DNA of 64,000 bases from Kitasatospora sp. SUK 42 (GCF_015776785.2 NZ_LFMD02000002.1:490125-554124), one strand, 5' to 3'. Positions 44,522 to 56,341 are shown, numbered from the stretch's first letter. Numbers and translations are program-made. Notes: a model not told the origin generated them from the sequence alone.

Positions 44522-45940
44522 CACCGGCCGGGGCACGGCCAGGGTCACCGCGAGCCCGGTCGGCTTGACCGGGGCGAAGCCGAGCGAGCCGCCGCCGGCC
44601 GCCAGCAGGGTGCGGGCGATGGACAGGCCCAGCCCGGAGCCGTCCACGTTCTGGTGCCGCGGGCTGCGCCAGAACCGGTCGCCGGCCCGGGACAGCTCGT
44701 CCTCGGTCAGCCCCGGTCCGGCGTCGGTGACAGTGACCGCGACCTCGTCCCGGCGCACCGCGACCCGCAGCCGCACCTGGCTGCCGGACGGGCTGAACTT
44801 GAGCGCGTTGTCCAGCACGGCGTCCAGCGCGGAGCCGAAGCCGATCGGGTCCGCCATGCCGATCGCCATCGCGGGGCCGTCCCAGCGCAGCTCGATCCCG
44901 CGCTGCTCGGCGACCGGCCGCCAGGCGTCCACCCGGGCCAGGGTCAGCTGGGCGAGGTCGGTCTGCTCCGGTTCGGGGCGGGCGTGCTCGGCGGTGGCCA
45001 GCCCGAGCAGGTCGTCCAGCACCCGGGCCAGCCGGGCGCCCTCCTCCCGTACGCCGCTGAGCTCCTCCTCGTGGCCCTCGGGCAGCTCCAGGCCGAGCAC
45101 CTCGACCCGTAGCAGCAGTGCCGACAGGGGGTTGCGCAGCTGGTGCGAGGCGTCCGCGACGAAGGCCTTCTGCTGGTCCATGGCGTGCACCACGTGGTCC
45201 GCCATCTCGTTGAACGACCTTGCCAGCCGCTGGAGTTCGGGCGGTCCTCCGCCGGGCGCGACCCGGGCGGCCATCCGGCCGGTGGCGATGTCGTGGGTGG
45301 CCCGGTCCAGGGTGCGCACCGCGCGCAGCACCCACTCGGTGAGCCGGACCGCCAGCAGGACGGCGACGATCATCGCGGCCGCCTCGCCGCCGGCGATCAC
45401 CAGCCAGCTGTGCAGCACCCGGGCCCGCAGCGCCCCGGCCGGGGACTCGCTCAGCACCACCGCGACCACGTCGCCGTCGCGCACCACCGGGGCGGCGACG
45501 GTGATCGTGCGGTCCCCGGTCCACGGCCAGACCTGCGGCGGGTTGTGGCTGCGCCGCCCGTCCAGCGCCTCCTGGAAGGCCTGGGAGCCCCAGCCGGCGG
45601 CGGGCACCCGCCAGTCGGCGGGCGCGACGGAGATCGGCACCCCGTCGCGCTGGAAGATGCCCAGCCGCACGCCGTACAGCTCGTGGTAGCGCCGCACCTC
45701 GGCGTCGATCGCGTGCTGCCGGCTGAGGTCGCCGGGGGCGGGGTCCGGTTCGCCCTTGCGGGCGGAGTCGGCGGCGCCGGAGGTGGGCAGGTCCTGGGCG
45801 AAGCGGGCGGCGTCGTCGAGCCGGTCGACGACCACCCTGCTCTGCTCGGCCGCCGCGAACGCCGCCGCGAGCGGCAGCCCCAGGGCGGCCAGGACGCACA
45901 GCATGAGGGCGATCAGGATGCCGAGCAGGCGGGTGCGCAC
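44513..45940 (-). CDS. Two-component sensor histidine kinase
   Basis: 475 residues, membrane kinase. The first membrane helix ([20 protein letters not shown]) is followed by an extracellular sensor of about 130 residues, a second helix ([20 protein letters not shown]) and a HAMP domain. The phospho-acceptor is [20 protein letters not shown]. The ATPase has N-box [21 protein letters not shown]1 [12 protein letters not shown] and G2 [20 protein letters not shown] start at 45940 lies 6 bp after the response regulator stop. It signals to the adjacent OmpR-type regulator. The neighbouring TAXI protein may be a target or a co-sensor. Confidence 0.94.
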   Translation of the reverse strand: MRTRLLGILIALMLCVLAALGLPLAAAFAAAEQSRVVVDRLDDAARFAQDLPTSGAADSARKGEPDPAPGDLSRQHAIDAEVRRYHELYGVRLGIFQRDGVPISVAPADWRVPAAGWGSQAFQEALDGRRSHNPPQVWPWTGDRTITVAAPVVRDGDVVAVVLSESPAGALRARVLHSWLVIAGGEAAAMIVAVLLAVRLTEWVLRAVRTLDRATHDIATGRMAARVAPGGGPPELQRLARSFNEMADHVVHAMDQQKAFVADASHQLRNPLSALLLRVEVLGLELPEGHEEELSGVREEGARLARVLDDLLGLATAEHARPEPEQTDLAQLTLARVDAWRPVAEQRGIELRWDGPAMAIGMADPIGFGSALDAVLDNALKFSPSGSQVRLRVAVRRDEVAVTVTDAGPGLTEDELSRAGDRFWRSPRHQNVDGSGLGLSIARTLLAAGGGSLGFAPVKPTGLAVTLAVPRPVKP

Positions 45941-45946
45941 GTGCGG

Positions 45947-46705
45947 TCAGCGCTCCGCGGGGGCGGACGGGGCCGGGCCGGCCGCGGTGGACGTCGGGCA
46001 GTCGGGGATCAGGCGGTAGCCGACGCCGCGGACGGCCTCGACCAGGCCGGGCAGCGCGAGCTTGTTGCGCAGCGAGCCGATGTGCACCTCCAGGGTGCGG
46101 CCGTTGCCCTCCCAGCCGCTGCGCCAGACCTCGCTGAAGATCTGCTCGCGCCGGTAGACCACGCCCGGGCTCTGGGCGAGCAGCGCGAGCAGGTCGAACT
46201 CCTTGCGGGTGAGCGGCACGTCGCGGCCGTCCACGCTGACCCGGCGGCGCTCCCGGTCGATCCGGATGCCCCGGGACTCCAGCGGGCCGCGCTGCTGCGG
46301 CACGGTGTCGGGCGCGGGCACCGACACCGAGGACGGGGCGGCGCCGCGGCGGGCGACCGCGTGGATGCGGGCGAGCAGCTCACCCATGTCGTACGGCTTG
46401 GTGACGTAGTCGTCGGCGCCCAGGTTGAGGCCGTGGATCCGGGAGCGGATGTCGGCGCGGGCGGTCACCATGATCACCGGCACGCCGCTGCCGGCCCGGA
46501 TCCGGCTGCACACCTCGAAGCCGTCGCGGTCGGGCAGCCCGAGGTCGAGCAGCACCACGCGGTACGGCTCGCTGCCGTCCGGCACCAGGGCGTCCAGCGC
46601 CTCGTGCCCGCTGCGGGCGTGCCGGACCTGGAAGCCGTGCCTGCCCAGCACCGCGACCAGCGCCGCGGCCACGCGTTCGTCGTCCTCGACGAGCAGTAGT
46701 CGCAT
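45947..46705 (-). CDS. OmpR-family response regulator
   Basis: 252 residues. The receiver domain has acidic DD ([20 protein letters not shown]), phospho-Asp in [17 protein letters not shown], Thr in [13 protein letters not shown] and Lys in [18 protein letters not shown]. The C-terminal winged helix is [25 protein letters not shown] and [15 protein letters not shown]. The ATG at 46705 has GGAGAGGAGGAG upstream. It is first gene of the regulator-kinase pair. Confidence 0.95.
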   Translation of the reverse strand: MRLLLVEDDERVAAALVAVLGRHGFQVRHARSGHEALDALVPDGSEPYRVVLLDLGLPDRDGFEVCSRIRAGSGVPVIMVTARADIRSRIHGLNLGADDYVTKPYDMGELLARIHAVARRGAAPSSVSVPAPDTVPQQRGPLESRGIRIDRERRRVSVDGRDVPLTRKEFDLLALLAQSPGVVYRREQIFSEVWRSGWEGNGRTLEVHIGSLRNKLALPGLVEAVRGVGYRLIPDCPTSTAAGPAPSAPAER

Positions 46706-47084
46706 CCTGTTCTCCTCCTCTCCCCCTTGGATCACGGGCCGATCGAACCAGGCCCGGTTCTGCGCAGTATGGGCCAGCGGGCGGCCGGGCGCCAGGTTCG
46801 ACCGCGCACCGGTCTCGTGGGGGACGGGGAGCACCGGTGCGGATTCCCGCTGTGACATGCCCCGTCGACGCCCGCGCGAACAGTGCGTACGCGCCGTGTG
46901 GCCGTTTCGTGATCCTCAAGTTCCGCTCAGATCGGCTGACGGGGCACCGTCAGCACTCCTATGGTCGCCCCACCGGGGGCTGCGGCTCCGCCGGTCGCGG
47001 CTCCCGGATTCGTACCACCATTGCCGCCCAAGGGAGTTGAGACTTCTCGGGTAGGCACGATTCGACACAGAGGGAGCAGGCGCG
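46706..47084. other. Divergent promoter region, response regulator / gluA
   Basis: A 379-bp gap with no convincing gene. It holds the dyad GAACC-N6-GGTTC at about 46745-46760, near the response regulator start, a candidate operator. The right part is slightly less GC-rich and probably carries the gluA promoter, but no clear -35/-10 pair is seen. Confidence 0.45.
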
Positions 47085-47861
<777 letters not shown>

Positions 47862-47883
47862 CGCTTCGAGAACACGCGGGACC

Positions 47884-47904
47884 GGCCCGGCGACGGCGCC
47901 GGCC
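47884..47904 (+). other. Intercistronic hairpin between gluA and gluB
   Basis: An imperfect stem, CGGCG / CGCCG extended by GGC / GCC with a bulge, in the 116-bp gluA-gluB gap. It may modulate expression of the downstream genes; weak evidence. Confidence 0.35.
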
Positions 47905-47977
47905 CGCCGCCCGTGCACGACTTCCAGACGTCAGAGCCCGGTTGACGCCGTGGCCCAGCCCCAGGAGAACACCCCTC

Positions 47978-48886
47978 ATGAGGACTTCTCGCACCCTCGC
48001 CGTGGCGCTCTGTGCCGTCGCGCTCACCGCCACCGCCGCCTGCGGCAAGGACGGCACCCCCGGTGCCACCGCCGCGAGCAGCGGCGGCAGCGCCGCCCCG
48101 GCGCTGCCGAGCTACACGGTCAAGACCGACGTCAAGGTCGACTCCCCCGTCATAGCCGAGGCCAGGAAGCGCGGCCAGCTGATCATCGGCGCCAAGGCCG
48201 ACCAGCCCAACCTCGGCTGGGAGGACGTCGCCAGCGGCGACCGCAGCGGTTTCGACATCGAGATCGCCAAGATGATCGCCGCCGACCTCGGCTTCACCCC
48301 GCAGCAGATCAAGTGGCAGACCCTGGTCTCCTCGCAGCGCGAGCCTGCCATCGCCAAGGGCCAGATCGACTTCTACGTCGGCACCTACAGCATCAACGAC
48401 GAGCGCAAGAAGAGCGTCTCCTTCGCCGGCCCGTACTACATCGCCGGCCAGGACCTGCTGGTGAGGGCCGACAACACCTCGATCACCGGCCCGGAGAGCG
48501 TCGGCGGCAAGAACGTCTGCACCGCCACCGGCTCGACCTCGATCAAGAACATCCAGCAGTACAACCCGAAGATCACCCAGTTCGACACCTACTCGGCCTG
48601 CGTCGAGAAGCTGATGTCGAACGAGGTCGACGCGGTCACCACCGACGACGCGATCCTCAAGGGCTACGCCTCCAAGTACGCCCCCAAGCTCAGGGTGGTC
48701 GGCAAGCCGTTCACCAAGGAGAACTACGGCGTCGGCCTGAACAAGGACGACAAGGCGCTGCGGGACGCGATCAGCGACGCCCTCAAGGCCCACGAGGACA
48801 ACGGCGACTGGAAGAAGGCCTACGACGCGACCCTGGGCCTGTCCGGCTCCCCCGCGCCGGAGGTTCCGGCCCTCGACCGCTACTGA
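47978..48886 (+). CDS. gluB: Glutamate-binding lipoprotein GluB
   Basis: 302 residues. The signal peptide TLAVALCAVALTATAACGKD has lipobox TAAC. The type 3 amino-acid binding fold includes RGQLIIGAKADQPNLGWEDV, GFDIEIAKMIAADLGFTPQQ, IDFYVGTYSINDERKKSVSF, and a likely disulfide pair (NVCTATGS, YSACVEK). It delivers glutamate (or a related amino acid) to GluC/GluD. The ATG at 47978 has CAGGAGAAC upstream. Confidence 0.93.
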   Translation: MRTSRTLAVALCAVALTATAACGKDGTPGATAASSGGSAAPALPSYTVKTDVKVDSPVIAEARKRGQLIIGAKADQPNLGWEDVASGDRSGFDIEIAKMIAADLGFTPQQIKWQTLVSSQREPAIAKGQIDFYVGTYSINDERKKSVSFAGPYYIAGQDLLVRADNTSITGPESVGGKNVCTATGSTSIKNIQQYNPKITQFDTYSACVEKLMSNEVDAVTTDDAILKGYASKYAPKLRVVGKPFTKENYGVGLNKDDKALRDAISDALKAHEDNGDWKKAYDATLGLSGSPAPEVPALDRY

Positions 48887-48935
48887 CCCACCACCGACCT
48901 CCCGTTCCGACCATCTGTGAGAGGAGGGCCGCCGG

Positions 48936-49586
48936 ATGGGGTTCCTGTTCGAGCAGGACAACTTCGCGTTGTTCCGCGACGGCTTCCTGCAGACGATCGA
49001 GCTGAGCGCGCTCAGCGCCCTGCTCGCCCTGCTGCTGGGCACCCTGCTGGCGGCCTTCCGGGTCTCCCCGGTGCCGGTCCTGCGCGCCTTCGGCACCGCC
49101 TGGGTGACGCTGTTCCGCAACACCCCGCTGACCCTGCTGTTCTTCGCCGTCACCTTCGGCCTGCCGCCGCTCGGCGTGCACTTCAGCCACCTGGTCTTCG
49201 CGGTGCTGGCGCTCGGCGGGTACACCGCCTCGTTCGTCTGCGAGGTGATCCGCTCCGGCATCAACACCGTGCCGCTCGGCCAGGCGGAGGCCGCCCGCAG
49301 CCTGGGCATGACTTTCGGCCAGACCCTCACCCTGGTCGTCCTGCCGCAGGCCGCCCGGACCGTCCTGGCCCCGATGAGCAGCGTCTTCATCGCCCTGCCG
49401 AGGAACTCGGCGATCGCCGGCGCGTTCAGCGTCGGCGAGCTGTACAGCGCCCAGCAGACCTTCTCCGAACGCGGCTACTCGATCTTCGCGATCTTCTTCT
49501 GGGTGGCCTGCGCCTACCTGCTGATCAGCGCGACGGTCGCCACCTTCTTCCGCTTCCTGGAATCCCGACTGGCGGTGGTCCGATGA
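48936..49586 (+). CDS. gluC: Glutamate ABC transporter permease GluC
   Basis: 216 residues with five membrane helices, His/Glu-type amino acid permease. GTLLAAFRVSPVPVLRAFGT, FRNTPLTLLFFAVTFGLPPL and the EAA-type loop LGQAEAARSLGMTFGQTLTL are visible. The ATG at 48936 has GAGGAGGGC upstream, 49 bp after gluB. Its stop overlaps gluD by 4 bp (ATGA). It forms a heterodimer with GluD. Confidence 0.93.
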   Translation: MGFLFEQDNFALFRDGFLQTIELSALSALLALLLGTLLAAFRVSPVPVLRAFGTAWVTLFRNTPLTLLFFAVTFGLPPLGVHFSHLVFAVLALGGYTASFVCEVIRSGINTVPLGQAEAARSLGMTFGQTLTLVVLPQAARTVLAPMSSVFIALPRNSAIAGAFSVGELYSAQQTFSERGYSIFAIFFWVACAYLLISATVATFFRFLESRLAVVR

Positions 49587-50431
49587 GTATTCTGAACCGC
49601 CCGGCCTCGGCCGGCGTCCTCTACGACGCCCCCGGCCCGAAGGCCCGCGCCCGCTACCGCCTGTTCGGCGTCCTCTCGGTGCTCGGCATCCTCGGACTCC
49701 TCTGGTACGTCTTCGCCGCGCTCGACGCCAACGGCCAGTTCGACCCGGACCTCTGGGACCCGTTCCAGTACAACTTCGTCCAGCAGATGATCCTGGACGG
49801 CCTGCTGGCCACCCTGAAGGCCTTCGGGCTGGCCGCGGCCTTCTCCCTCACCCTGGGCGCGCTGCTCGCGGCCGGCCAGCTCTCCGACCACAAGCCGGTC
49901 CGCTGGGCCTGCACCGGCATCGTCCAGTTCTTCCGGGCGATGCCCCTGCTGATCCTGATCGTCGCGCTCTACTACGCCTTCTTCGCCAAGCAGTCGATGT
50001 GGGCGCTGGTCATCGGCCTCACCCTCTACAACGGCGCCGTCCAGGCCGAGATCATCCGCAGCGGCGTCAACGCCGTCCCCCGCGGCCAGGGCGAGGCGGC
50101 GTACGCCATCGGAATGCGCAAGACCCAGGTGATGGCCTCCATCCTGGTGCCGCAGGCCGTCCGTTCGATGCTGCCCTCGATGATCGGCCAGCTGGTCGTC
50201 ACCCTCAAGGACACCTCGCTCGGCCTGATCATCACCTACCAGGAGCTGCTGTTCGTCGGCAAGAAGATCGCCAGCCAGCCGATGAACGCCGCCGGTTTCC
50301 CCTACATCCCGGTGGTCCTCGTCATCGGCCCGATCTACATCGCCATGTGCCTGCTGCTGACCGCGCTCGCGCGGTGGATCGAAGCACGCGGCCGTCGCGG
50401 CGCGAACCGGCGCACTTCACCTGCTGCTTGA
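49583..50431 (+). CDS. gluD: Glutamate ABC transporter permease GluD
   Basis: 282 residues. An N-terminal cytoplasmic tail and first helix (LFGVLSVLGILGLLWYVFAA) are followed by a large extracellular loop and the permease core: FFRAMPLLILIVALYYAFFA, RGQGEAAYAIGMRKTQVMAS (EAA loop). The ATG at 49583 is coupled to gluC by a 4-bp overlap. It ends the gluABCD operon; no clear terminator follows before the flavin monooxygenase gene. Confidence 0.93.
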   Translation: MSILNRPASAGVLYDAPGPKARARYRLFGVLSVLGILGLLWYVFAALDANGQFDPDLWDPFQYNFVQQMILDGLLATLKAFGLAAAFSLTLGALLAAGQLSDHKPVRWACTGIVQFFRAMPLLILIVALYYAFFAKQSMWALVIGLTLYNGAVQAEIIRSGVNAVPRGQGEAAYAIGMRKTQVMASILVPQAVRSMLPSMIGQLVVTLKDTSLGLIITYQELLFVGKKIASQPMNAAGFPYIPVVLVIGPIYIAMCLLLTALARWIEARGRRGANRRTSPAA

Positions 50432-50553
50432 CGGACACGCAGGCGAACTGTTGCATTGCTCTTCGTGACACGTCCCGGGAGCATCCACGCGGCATATGCG
50501 GCAGCGGTAACCGACGCCGGCCGGACGGCCGGTTCGTGCCCGGAGGTTCCGCG

Positions 50554-52269
50554 ATGGACCCGGTGATCGTGGTCGGGGCCGGACCGGTCGGTCTGGCCCT
50601 GGCCCTCGCACTCGCCCGGCACGAGGTGCCGACCGTCGTCCTCGACGAGGGCTCCGGACTCTGCCCCGAGGGCCCGCGCAGCGTCGTGCTCGGGGCCGAC
50701 ACCACCGCCTTCCTGACCCGGATCGGCTACCCCCGGGCCGTCTCCGACTCGGCACTGTGGGACTCCTTCGCCATCTGGCGGCGCCGCCAGGAGGTGCTGC
50801 GGATCGACCTCACCGACTCCCCCACCTTCCACCTGCCCCAGCACCGCCTCCAGCGCGGCCTGCGCGACGCCCTGACCGGCACCCCGCTGGTCAGGCTGGT
50901 CCCGCTGAACCGGGTCGTCGAACTCGAACAGGACCGCGACGGCGTCAGCGTCCGCACCGTCGGCACCCAGGACGGCTCCACCACCTGGTGGCGCGGCAGC
51001 CACCTGGTCGGCTGCGACGGCGCCCGGTCCACCGTCCGCAAGGTGCTCCGGATCCGTTTCCCCGGCCGCCCCGCGGTCGACCGCAACGCCATCGCCACCG
51101 TCCGGGTCGACCTGCCCTTCGACGGCGCCCGGCTGCACCGCGAGCCCCCGTGGCGGGGCGACCGCGAGGCCTCCGCCCGCCCGCTCCCGGACGGCGTCTG
51201 GCGGCTCGACTGGCGGCTGCCCCCCGGACGGGGCTCCGCCACCGAGAACGTCGACCCGCACGCCACCTGGCCCGGCATCGTCACCGGCGACACCCTGCTC
51301 ACCCGGGTCACCTCCACCCTCACCGGCTGGTGCGGCGAGCTCCCCCGCTACGAACTGCTGGCCGCCGCCGACCACACCGCCCAGCAGCGCCTCGCCGCCC
51401 GCTTCCGCAGCGGCCGCTGCTTCCTGGCCGGCGACGCCGCCCACCTGCACGGCGCCCTCGGGATGCAGAACCTCGCCGACGGGCTGCGCGACGCCGACAA
51501 CCTCGCCTGGCGACTCGCCCTCGCCTGGCACCTCCACTCCGGCGGACCGCAGCCCGGCGGCTCGCTGCTGGACGGCTACGAGGCCGAGCGGCGCGGCGCG
51601 GTCGGCGCCCGGCTGCGCGCCGTCGACCAGTCCATGCCGCTGCTGCGCCCGCTGCGCGGCTGGCAGCAGACCCGGCGCTCGCTGCTGGTCGGAGGCTTCC
51701 GCAAGCACGCCCCGCTGCTCTCCGACGGCCAGCTGGGCACCGGCCGCTTCGGCGGCGCCCCCGCCTACCCGGCCGCGCCCTCCGGCGTCCCGGGCAGGGT
51801 GCCGGTGCAGCGCGGCACGCGCGGCACCACCTCGCTCAGCGAACTGCTGCCCGCCACCGCCCCCGGCGTCCTCGTCCCGGACCTGCCGGTGCTCACCACC
51901 GACGGCGCCCCGGACCACCTGCACTCCCGGCTCGGCGCCACCTTCCTGCTGCTGCTGGTCGCCCCCGGCACCGCCGTCTGGTCCTCCGAGCACTGGCTGG
52001 GCGCCGGGCTGATGCCCCGGCTCGCCGAGGTCGCCGCCGCGCTGCCGGTGCCGGCCGAGGTGCTGGTCACCGAGGAGTACCCGGGCGCCGGGCCGCACAC
52101 CGTGCTGCTGATCCGGCCGGACGGGCACCTGGTCGGCGTCACCCAGGGCGCCGCCGCCGAGGACCTGCTGCTGCTCGCCGACCGGGCCCGCGGCGGCCCG
52201 GCCCCGATCACCGGCACGGCCGAACCGGAGCCGCAGCCCGCCCGGCAGCAGGTGGAGCCCAGCGCCTGA
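50554..52269 (+). CDS. FAD-dependent aromatic monooxygenase (group A type)
   Basis: 571 residues, resembling PHBH-type hydroxylases of phenolic or polyketide substrates. The dinucleotide motif is VIVVGAGPVGLALALALARH, the DG motif is LVGCDGARSTVRKVLRIR and the GD motif is CFLAGDAAHLHGALGMQNLA DGLRDADNLAWRLA. The C-terminal domain (about 400-571) is the degenerate thioredoxin-like fold usual in this group. The ATG at 50554 has CGGAGG 6 nt upstream. A weak promoter (TTGACG at 50428, TTGCAT at 50451, 17-bp spacer) overlaps the gluD stop. No biosynthetic genes are adjacent, so its substrate is unknown. Confidence 0.9.
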   Translation: MDPVIVVGAGPVGLALALALARHEVPTVVLDEGSGLCPEGPRSVVLGADTTAFLTRIGYPRAVSDSALWDSFAIWRRRQEVLRIDLTDSPTFHLPQHRLQRGLRDALTGTPLVRLVPLNRVVELEQDRDGVSVRTVGTQDGSTTWWRGSHLVGCDGARSTVRKVLRIRFPGRPAVDRNAIATVRVDLPFDGARLHREPPWRGDREASARPLPDGVWRLDWRLPPGRGSATENVDPHATWPGIVTGDTLLTRVTSTLTGWCGELPRYELLAAADHTAQQRLAARFRSGRCFLAGDAAHLHGALGMQNLADGLRDADNLAWRLALAWHLHSGGPQPGGSLLDGYEAERRGAVGARLRAVDQSMPLLRPLRGWQQTRRSLLVGGFRKHAPLLSDGQLGTGRFGGAPAYPAAPSGVPGRVPVQRGTRGTTSLSELLPATAPGVLVPDLPVLTTDGAPDHLHSRLGATFLLLLVAPGTAVWSSEHWLGAGLMPRLAEVAAALPVPAEVLVTEEYPGAGPHTVLLIRPDGHLVGVTQGAAAEDLLLLADRARGGPAPITGTAEPEPQPARQQVEPSA

Positions 52270-52341
52270 GGCCCGGCCCCGGCTCGGCCTGAGATCGGCC
52301 TAGCCCTAACTCGGCCCAGCCCTGGCTCGGCCGGCCTCGGC

Positions 52342-53811
52342 TCAGCCCGCCACCGCCGTCGCCCGGCTCTCCCGGACCACGGTCACCCGGATCTGGCCCG
52401 GGTAGGTCAGCTCCGCGGAGACCTGCCGGGCCACCTCACGGGCGATCAGCTCCGCTCCGAGGTCGTCCACCGCGTCCGGCCGCACCATCACCCGCACCTC
52501 GCGCCCGGCCTGCATCGCGTACACCTCGGCGACCCCCGCGTGCGAGCGCGCGATCTCCTCCAACCGGGCCAGCCGCCGCACGTACACCTCCAGCGACTCC
52601 TTGCGCGCCCCGGGCCGCCCGCCCGAGCAGGCGTCCGCCGCCTGGGTCAGCACCGCCGTCACGGTACGGGGCTCCACCTCGCCGTGGTGCGCGGCGATCG
52701 CGTGCACCACCTCCGGGGACTCGCCGTGCCGCCGGGCGAAGTCCGCGCCGATCGCCGCGTGGCTGCCCTCGACCTCATGGGTGAGCGCCTTGCCGATGTC
52801 GTGCAGCAGCGCCGCCCGGCGCACCGGCTCCGGGTCCACCCCCAGTTCGGCGGCCATCATCCCGGCCAGGTGCGCGGACTCCAGCAGGTGACCGAGAACG
52901 TTCTGCCCGTACGAGACCCGGTAGCGCAGGGAGCCCAGGGTGCGGACGAGTTCGGGGTGCATCCCGCCGACCCGGGCGTCCAGCAGGGCGTCCTCGCCGG
53001 CCCGGACGCAGCGCTGCTCGACCTCCGTCCGGCTGCGCTCGTGGACGTGCTCGATCCGGGTCGGGTGGATCCGGCCGTCCTCGACCAGCTGCTCCAGGGT
53101 GAGCCGGGCGGTCTCCCGGCGGACCGGGTCGAAGCAGGAGAGCTGCACCGAGGCCGGGGTGTCGTCGATGATCAGGTTGACCCCGGTGACCGTCTCGAAG
53201 GCGCGGATGTTGCGGCCCTCCCGGCCGATGATCCGGCCCTTCATGTCCTCGCCCGGCAGCCGGAAGACGGTGACGGCGGTCTCCGCGGTCTGCTCCGAAG
53301 CCAACCGCTGGATCGCCCCGGCGATGATGTCCCGGGCGCGGCGCTCGCCCTCCGCCCGGGCCTCGCGCTCGATCTCCCGGACCGCGACCGCGACCTCCCG
53401 GCGGGCCGAGTCCTCGGCCTCGCGCAGGAGTTGGGCGTGCGCCTGTTCTGCGGAGAGTCCTGCCGCGCGCTCCAGCTCGGCCGCGCGGCGGACCACCAGC
53501 GCCTCGGCCTCACCCCGGGATCGCTCCAACTCGGCCGAGCGCACGGCCAGTTCGTCCTCCCGCTGGTGCAGCCGACGCAACTCCTCGGCCAGTTGCTCCT
53601 CGCGCCGGGCGAGTTCGGCCCGCTCCCGGCCGACCTGCTCCTCGGCCCGCCCGCGAACCCGCTCGGCCTCGGTGAGCGCCTGCCGCCGGGCCGCCTGCAA
53701 CCGTCTGATCACCAGCACGGCGAGCGCCGCGAGCACCAGCAGGACGGCCACGGTCGAACCGACGATCGACACCAGGGAGTCACCCGCGCCGGTGCCCGCC
53801 GAGAAACTCAT
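52342..53811 (-). CDS. rny: Ribonuclease Y
   Basis: About 489 residues, membrane-anchored endoribonuclease that initiates mRNA decay. An N-terminal membrane helix (TVAVLLVLAALAVLVIRRLQ) is followed by a long coiled coil (residues about 40-180, Ala/Arg/Glu-rich). The KH domain has DMKGRIIGREGRNIRAFETV, and the HD domain has AALLHDIGKALTHEVEGSHA with the metal-binding HD and HAIAAHHGEVEP. The C-terminal domain follows. The ATG at 53811 is chosen; GGGGAG lies upstream. The C-terminal half is standard, but the coiled coil is somewhat degenerate. It lies downstream of recA-recX on the same strand. Confidence 0.93.
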   Translation of the reverse strand: MSFSAGTGAGDSLVSIVGSTVAVLLVLAALAVLVIRRLQAARRQALTEAERVRGRAEEQVGRERAELARREEQLAEELRRLHQREDELAVRSAELERSRGEAEALVVRRAAELERAAGLSAEQAHAQLLREAEDSARREVAVAVREIEREARAEGERRARDIIAGAIQRLASEQTAETAVTVFRLPGEDMKGRIIGREGRNIRAFETVTGVNLIIDDTPASVQLSCFDPVRRETARLTLEQLVEDGRIHPTRIEHVHERSRTEVEQRCVRAGEDALLDARVGGMHPELVRTLGSLRYRVSYGQNVLGHLLESAHLAGMMAAELGVDPEPVRRAALLHDIGKALTHEVEGSHAAIGADFARRHGESPEVVHAIAAHHGEVEPRTVTAVLTQAADACSGGRPGARKESLEVYVRRLARLEEIARSHAGVAEVYAMQAGREVRVMVRPDAVDDLGAELIAREVARQVSAELTYPGQIRVTVVRESRATAVAG

Positions 53812-53943
53812 GCCGCCCCACTCCCCGTTTTGCGCGCGGGCCGCCGTCCGGAAGCGCCCCCGCACTGAGTGCGAGGCTAGGGCCGGGTCACGGGAGGGTC
53901 AAGACTCGCCCTGGTCCGGACCAAGAAGCGTACGGAACTGCCA

Positions 53944-55104
53944 CTACTCCCACTCGGTTCCCGCCGGTTCGTCGGCCTCCTCCTCCAGCGCGCCGCGCAC
54001 CACCCGGAAGGCCAGGCCCTCGGAGTAGCCGCGCCGGGCCAGCATGCCGACCAGCCGCCGGGTGCGGACCTGTGGGTCCAGCCCCCGGGTGGAGCGCAGC
54101 TTGCGCTCCACCAGCGCCCGGGCCGCCTCCGCCTCGTCGTCGTGGTCGAGCTGGGCGACGGCCTGCTCGACCAGGTCGGCGGCCACACCCTTGGTGCGCA
54201 GTTCCTGGGCCAGCGCCCGCCGGGACAGGCCCCGGACGGCGTGCCGGGACTCCACCCAGGCCGCGGCGAAGGCCGCGTCGTCGATCAGTCCGACCTCTTC
54301 GAGCCGGGTGAGCACCTCGTCGGCGACGTCCTCCGGGATCTCCCGCTTGCGCAGCGCGTCGGCCAGCTGCTTGCGGGTCTTGGCGGCACCGGTCAGCAGC
54401 CGCAGGCAGATGTCCCGGGCGCGGGTCTCCGGATCCGTCTGCTCCTCGGCGCGCCCGCGGGACGTACGGGCGGCGCTCTCGAACTCGCCCGAGCACTCCT
54501 CGCCCGACGCCTCCTCGCCCGGCGGGCGCTCGGTCGAGCGCCCCCCGCTCCGGCGGCTCCGGCGCGCGCCGCCGGCGGCGGGGCGGCGGCGCGAGGCGGC
54601 CGCCCCGCCGCGACCGGCCGTCTCGGCCCCGCGCCGGCCGGCCCCGAGTCGGTCGACCCCGAGTCGGTCGCCCTCCATGGACGCGGTGTCGTCCGCGGCG
54701 GCGTGGAACTCCTCGGCGTCGAACTCCTCGGCCGCCAGCGCCGAGCGGCGCCGACGGCGGCCGATGGGCAGCTCGGAGGCGGAGACCAGCCCGAGCGCCT
54801 CGACCGAGACCTCCGCCGGCTGCTCCCGCTCCGGAGCCGGTTCGGGCGCCGCACCGCGCACCGCCCGAACCGGGGCCCCGTCGGACTCCGGCTCCGGGCC
54901 GGATGCCCACTGCGAGGCGGACGCGCGCTCCCGTCGCCCCGCACGGGCCCGTGACCGCGACCGCGGCCCGGCCGCCGACGCCCGAGGCTCCGGCTCCCGG
55001 CCGGGAGCGGGCTCCTCCGCGACCGCGGCGAACCAGTCCGGCGGGCCGAAGTCGTCATCCTCGGGGCCCGCCGGGCCGCCGCCCACCCTGTCGTGCTGCG
55101 TCAA
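53944..55104 (-). CDS. recX: RecX regulatory protein with long N-terminal extension
   Basis: 386 residues; RecX usually has 150-200. The RecX domain is residues about 229-386 (ARDICLRLLTGAAKTRKQLA, VGLIDDAAFAAAWVESRH, RALAQELRTKGVAADLVEQA). It modulates RecA filaments. The first about 225 residues are low complexity, rich in Arg, Ala, Glu and Pro, with acidic and basic patches and one conserved-looking PPDWFAAVAEE near residue 22. TTG at 55104 starts 4 bp after the recA stop, with AAGG 9 nt upstream; a GTG six codons later is possible. Cotranscribed with recA. Confidence 0.9.
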   Translation of the reverse strand: MTQHDRVGGGPAGPEDDDFGPPDWFAAVAEEPAPGREPEPRASAAGPRSRSRARAGRRERASASQWASGPEPESDGAPVRAVRGAAPEPAPEREQPAEVSVEALGLVSASELPIGRRRRRSALAAEEFDAEEFHAAADDTASMEGDRLGVDRLGAGRRGAETAGRGGAAASRRRPAAGGARRSRRSGGRSTERPPGEEASGEECSGEFESAARTSRGRAEEQTDPETRARDICLRLLTGAAKTRKQLADALRKREIPEDVADEVLTRLEEVGLIDDAAFAAAWVESRHAVRGLSRRALAQELRTKGVAADLVEQAVAQLDHDDEAEAARALVERKLRSTRGLDPQVRTRRLVGMLARRGYSEGLAFRVVRGALEEEADEPAGTEWE

Positions 55105-55108
55105 CGGC

Positions 55109-56224
<1,116 letters not shown>

Positions 56225-56268
56225 GGCTTTTTCCCTCGGGTTCTGTGCTGTGCGCTTCATCGTCATCG

Positions 56269-56291
56269 ACGCTAGCGCGTCCCACTGACAA
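56269..56291 (-). promoter_or_regulatory. RecA-NDp type promoter of recA
   Basis: On the minus strand TTGTCAGTG, 8 bp, TAGCGT, a close fit to the LexA-independent damage-inducible motif TTGTCRGTG-N8-TAGGGT known from mycobacteria and streptomycetes. Confidence 0.8.
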
Positions 56292-56341
56292 ACGAGCCCC
56301 ACCGGGCTCAGCCTGTGGAGAACTCCTCGCCGGAGAGTACA

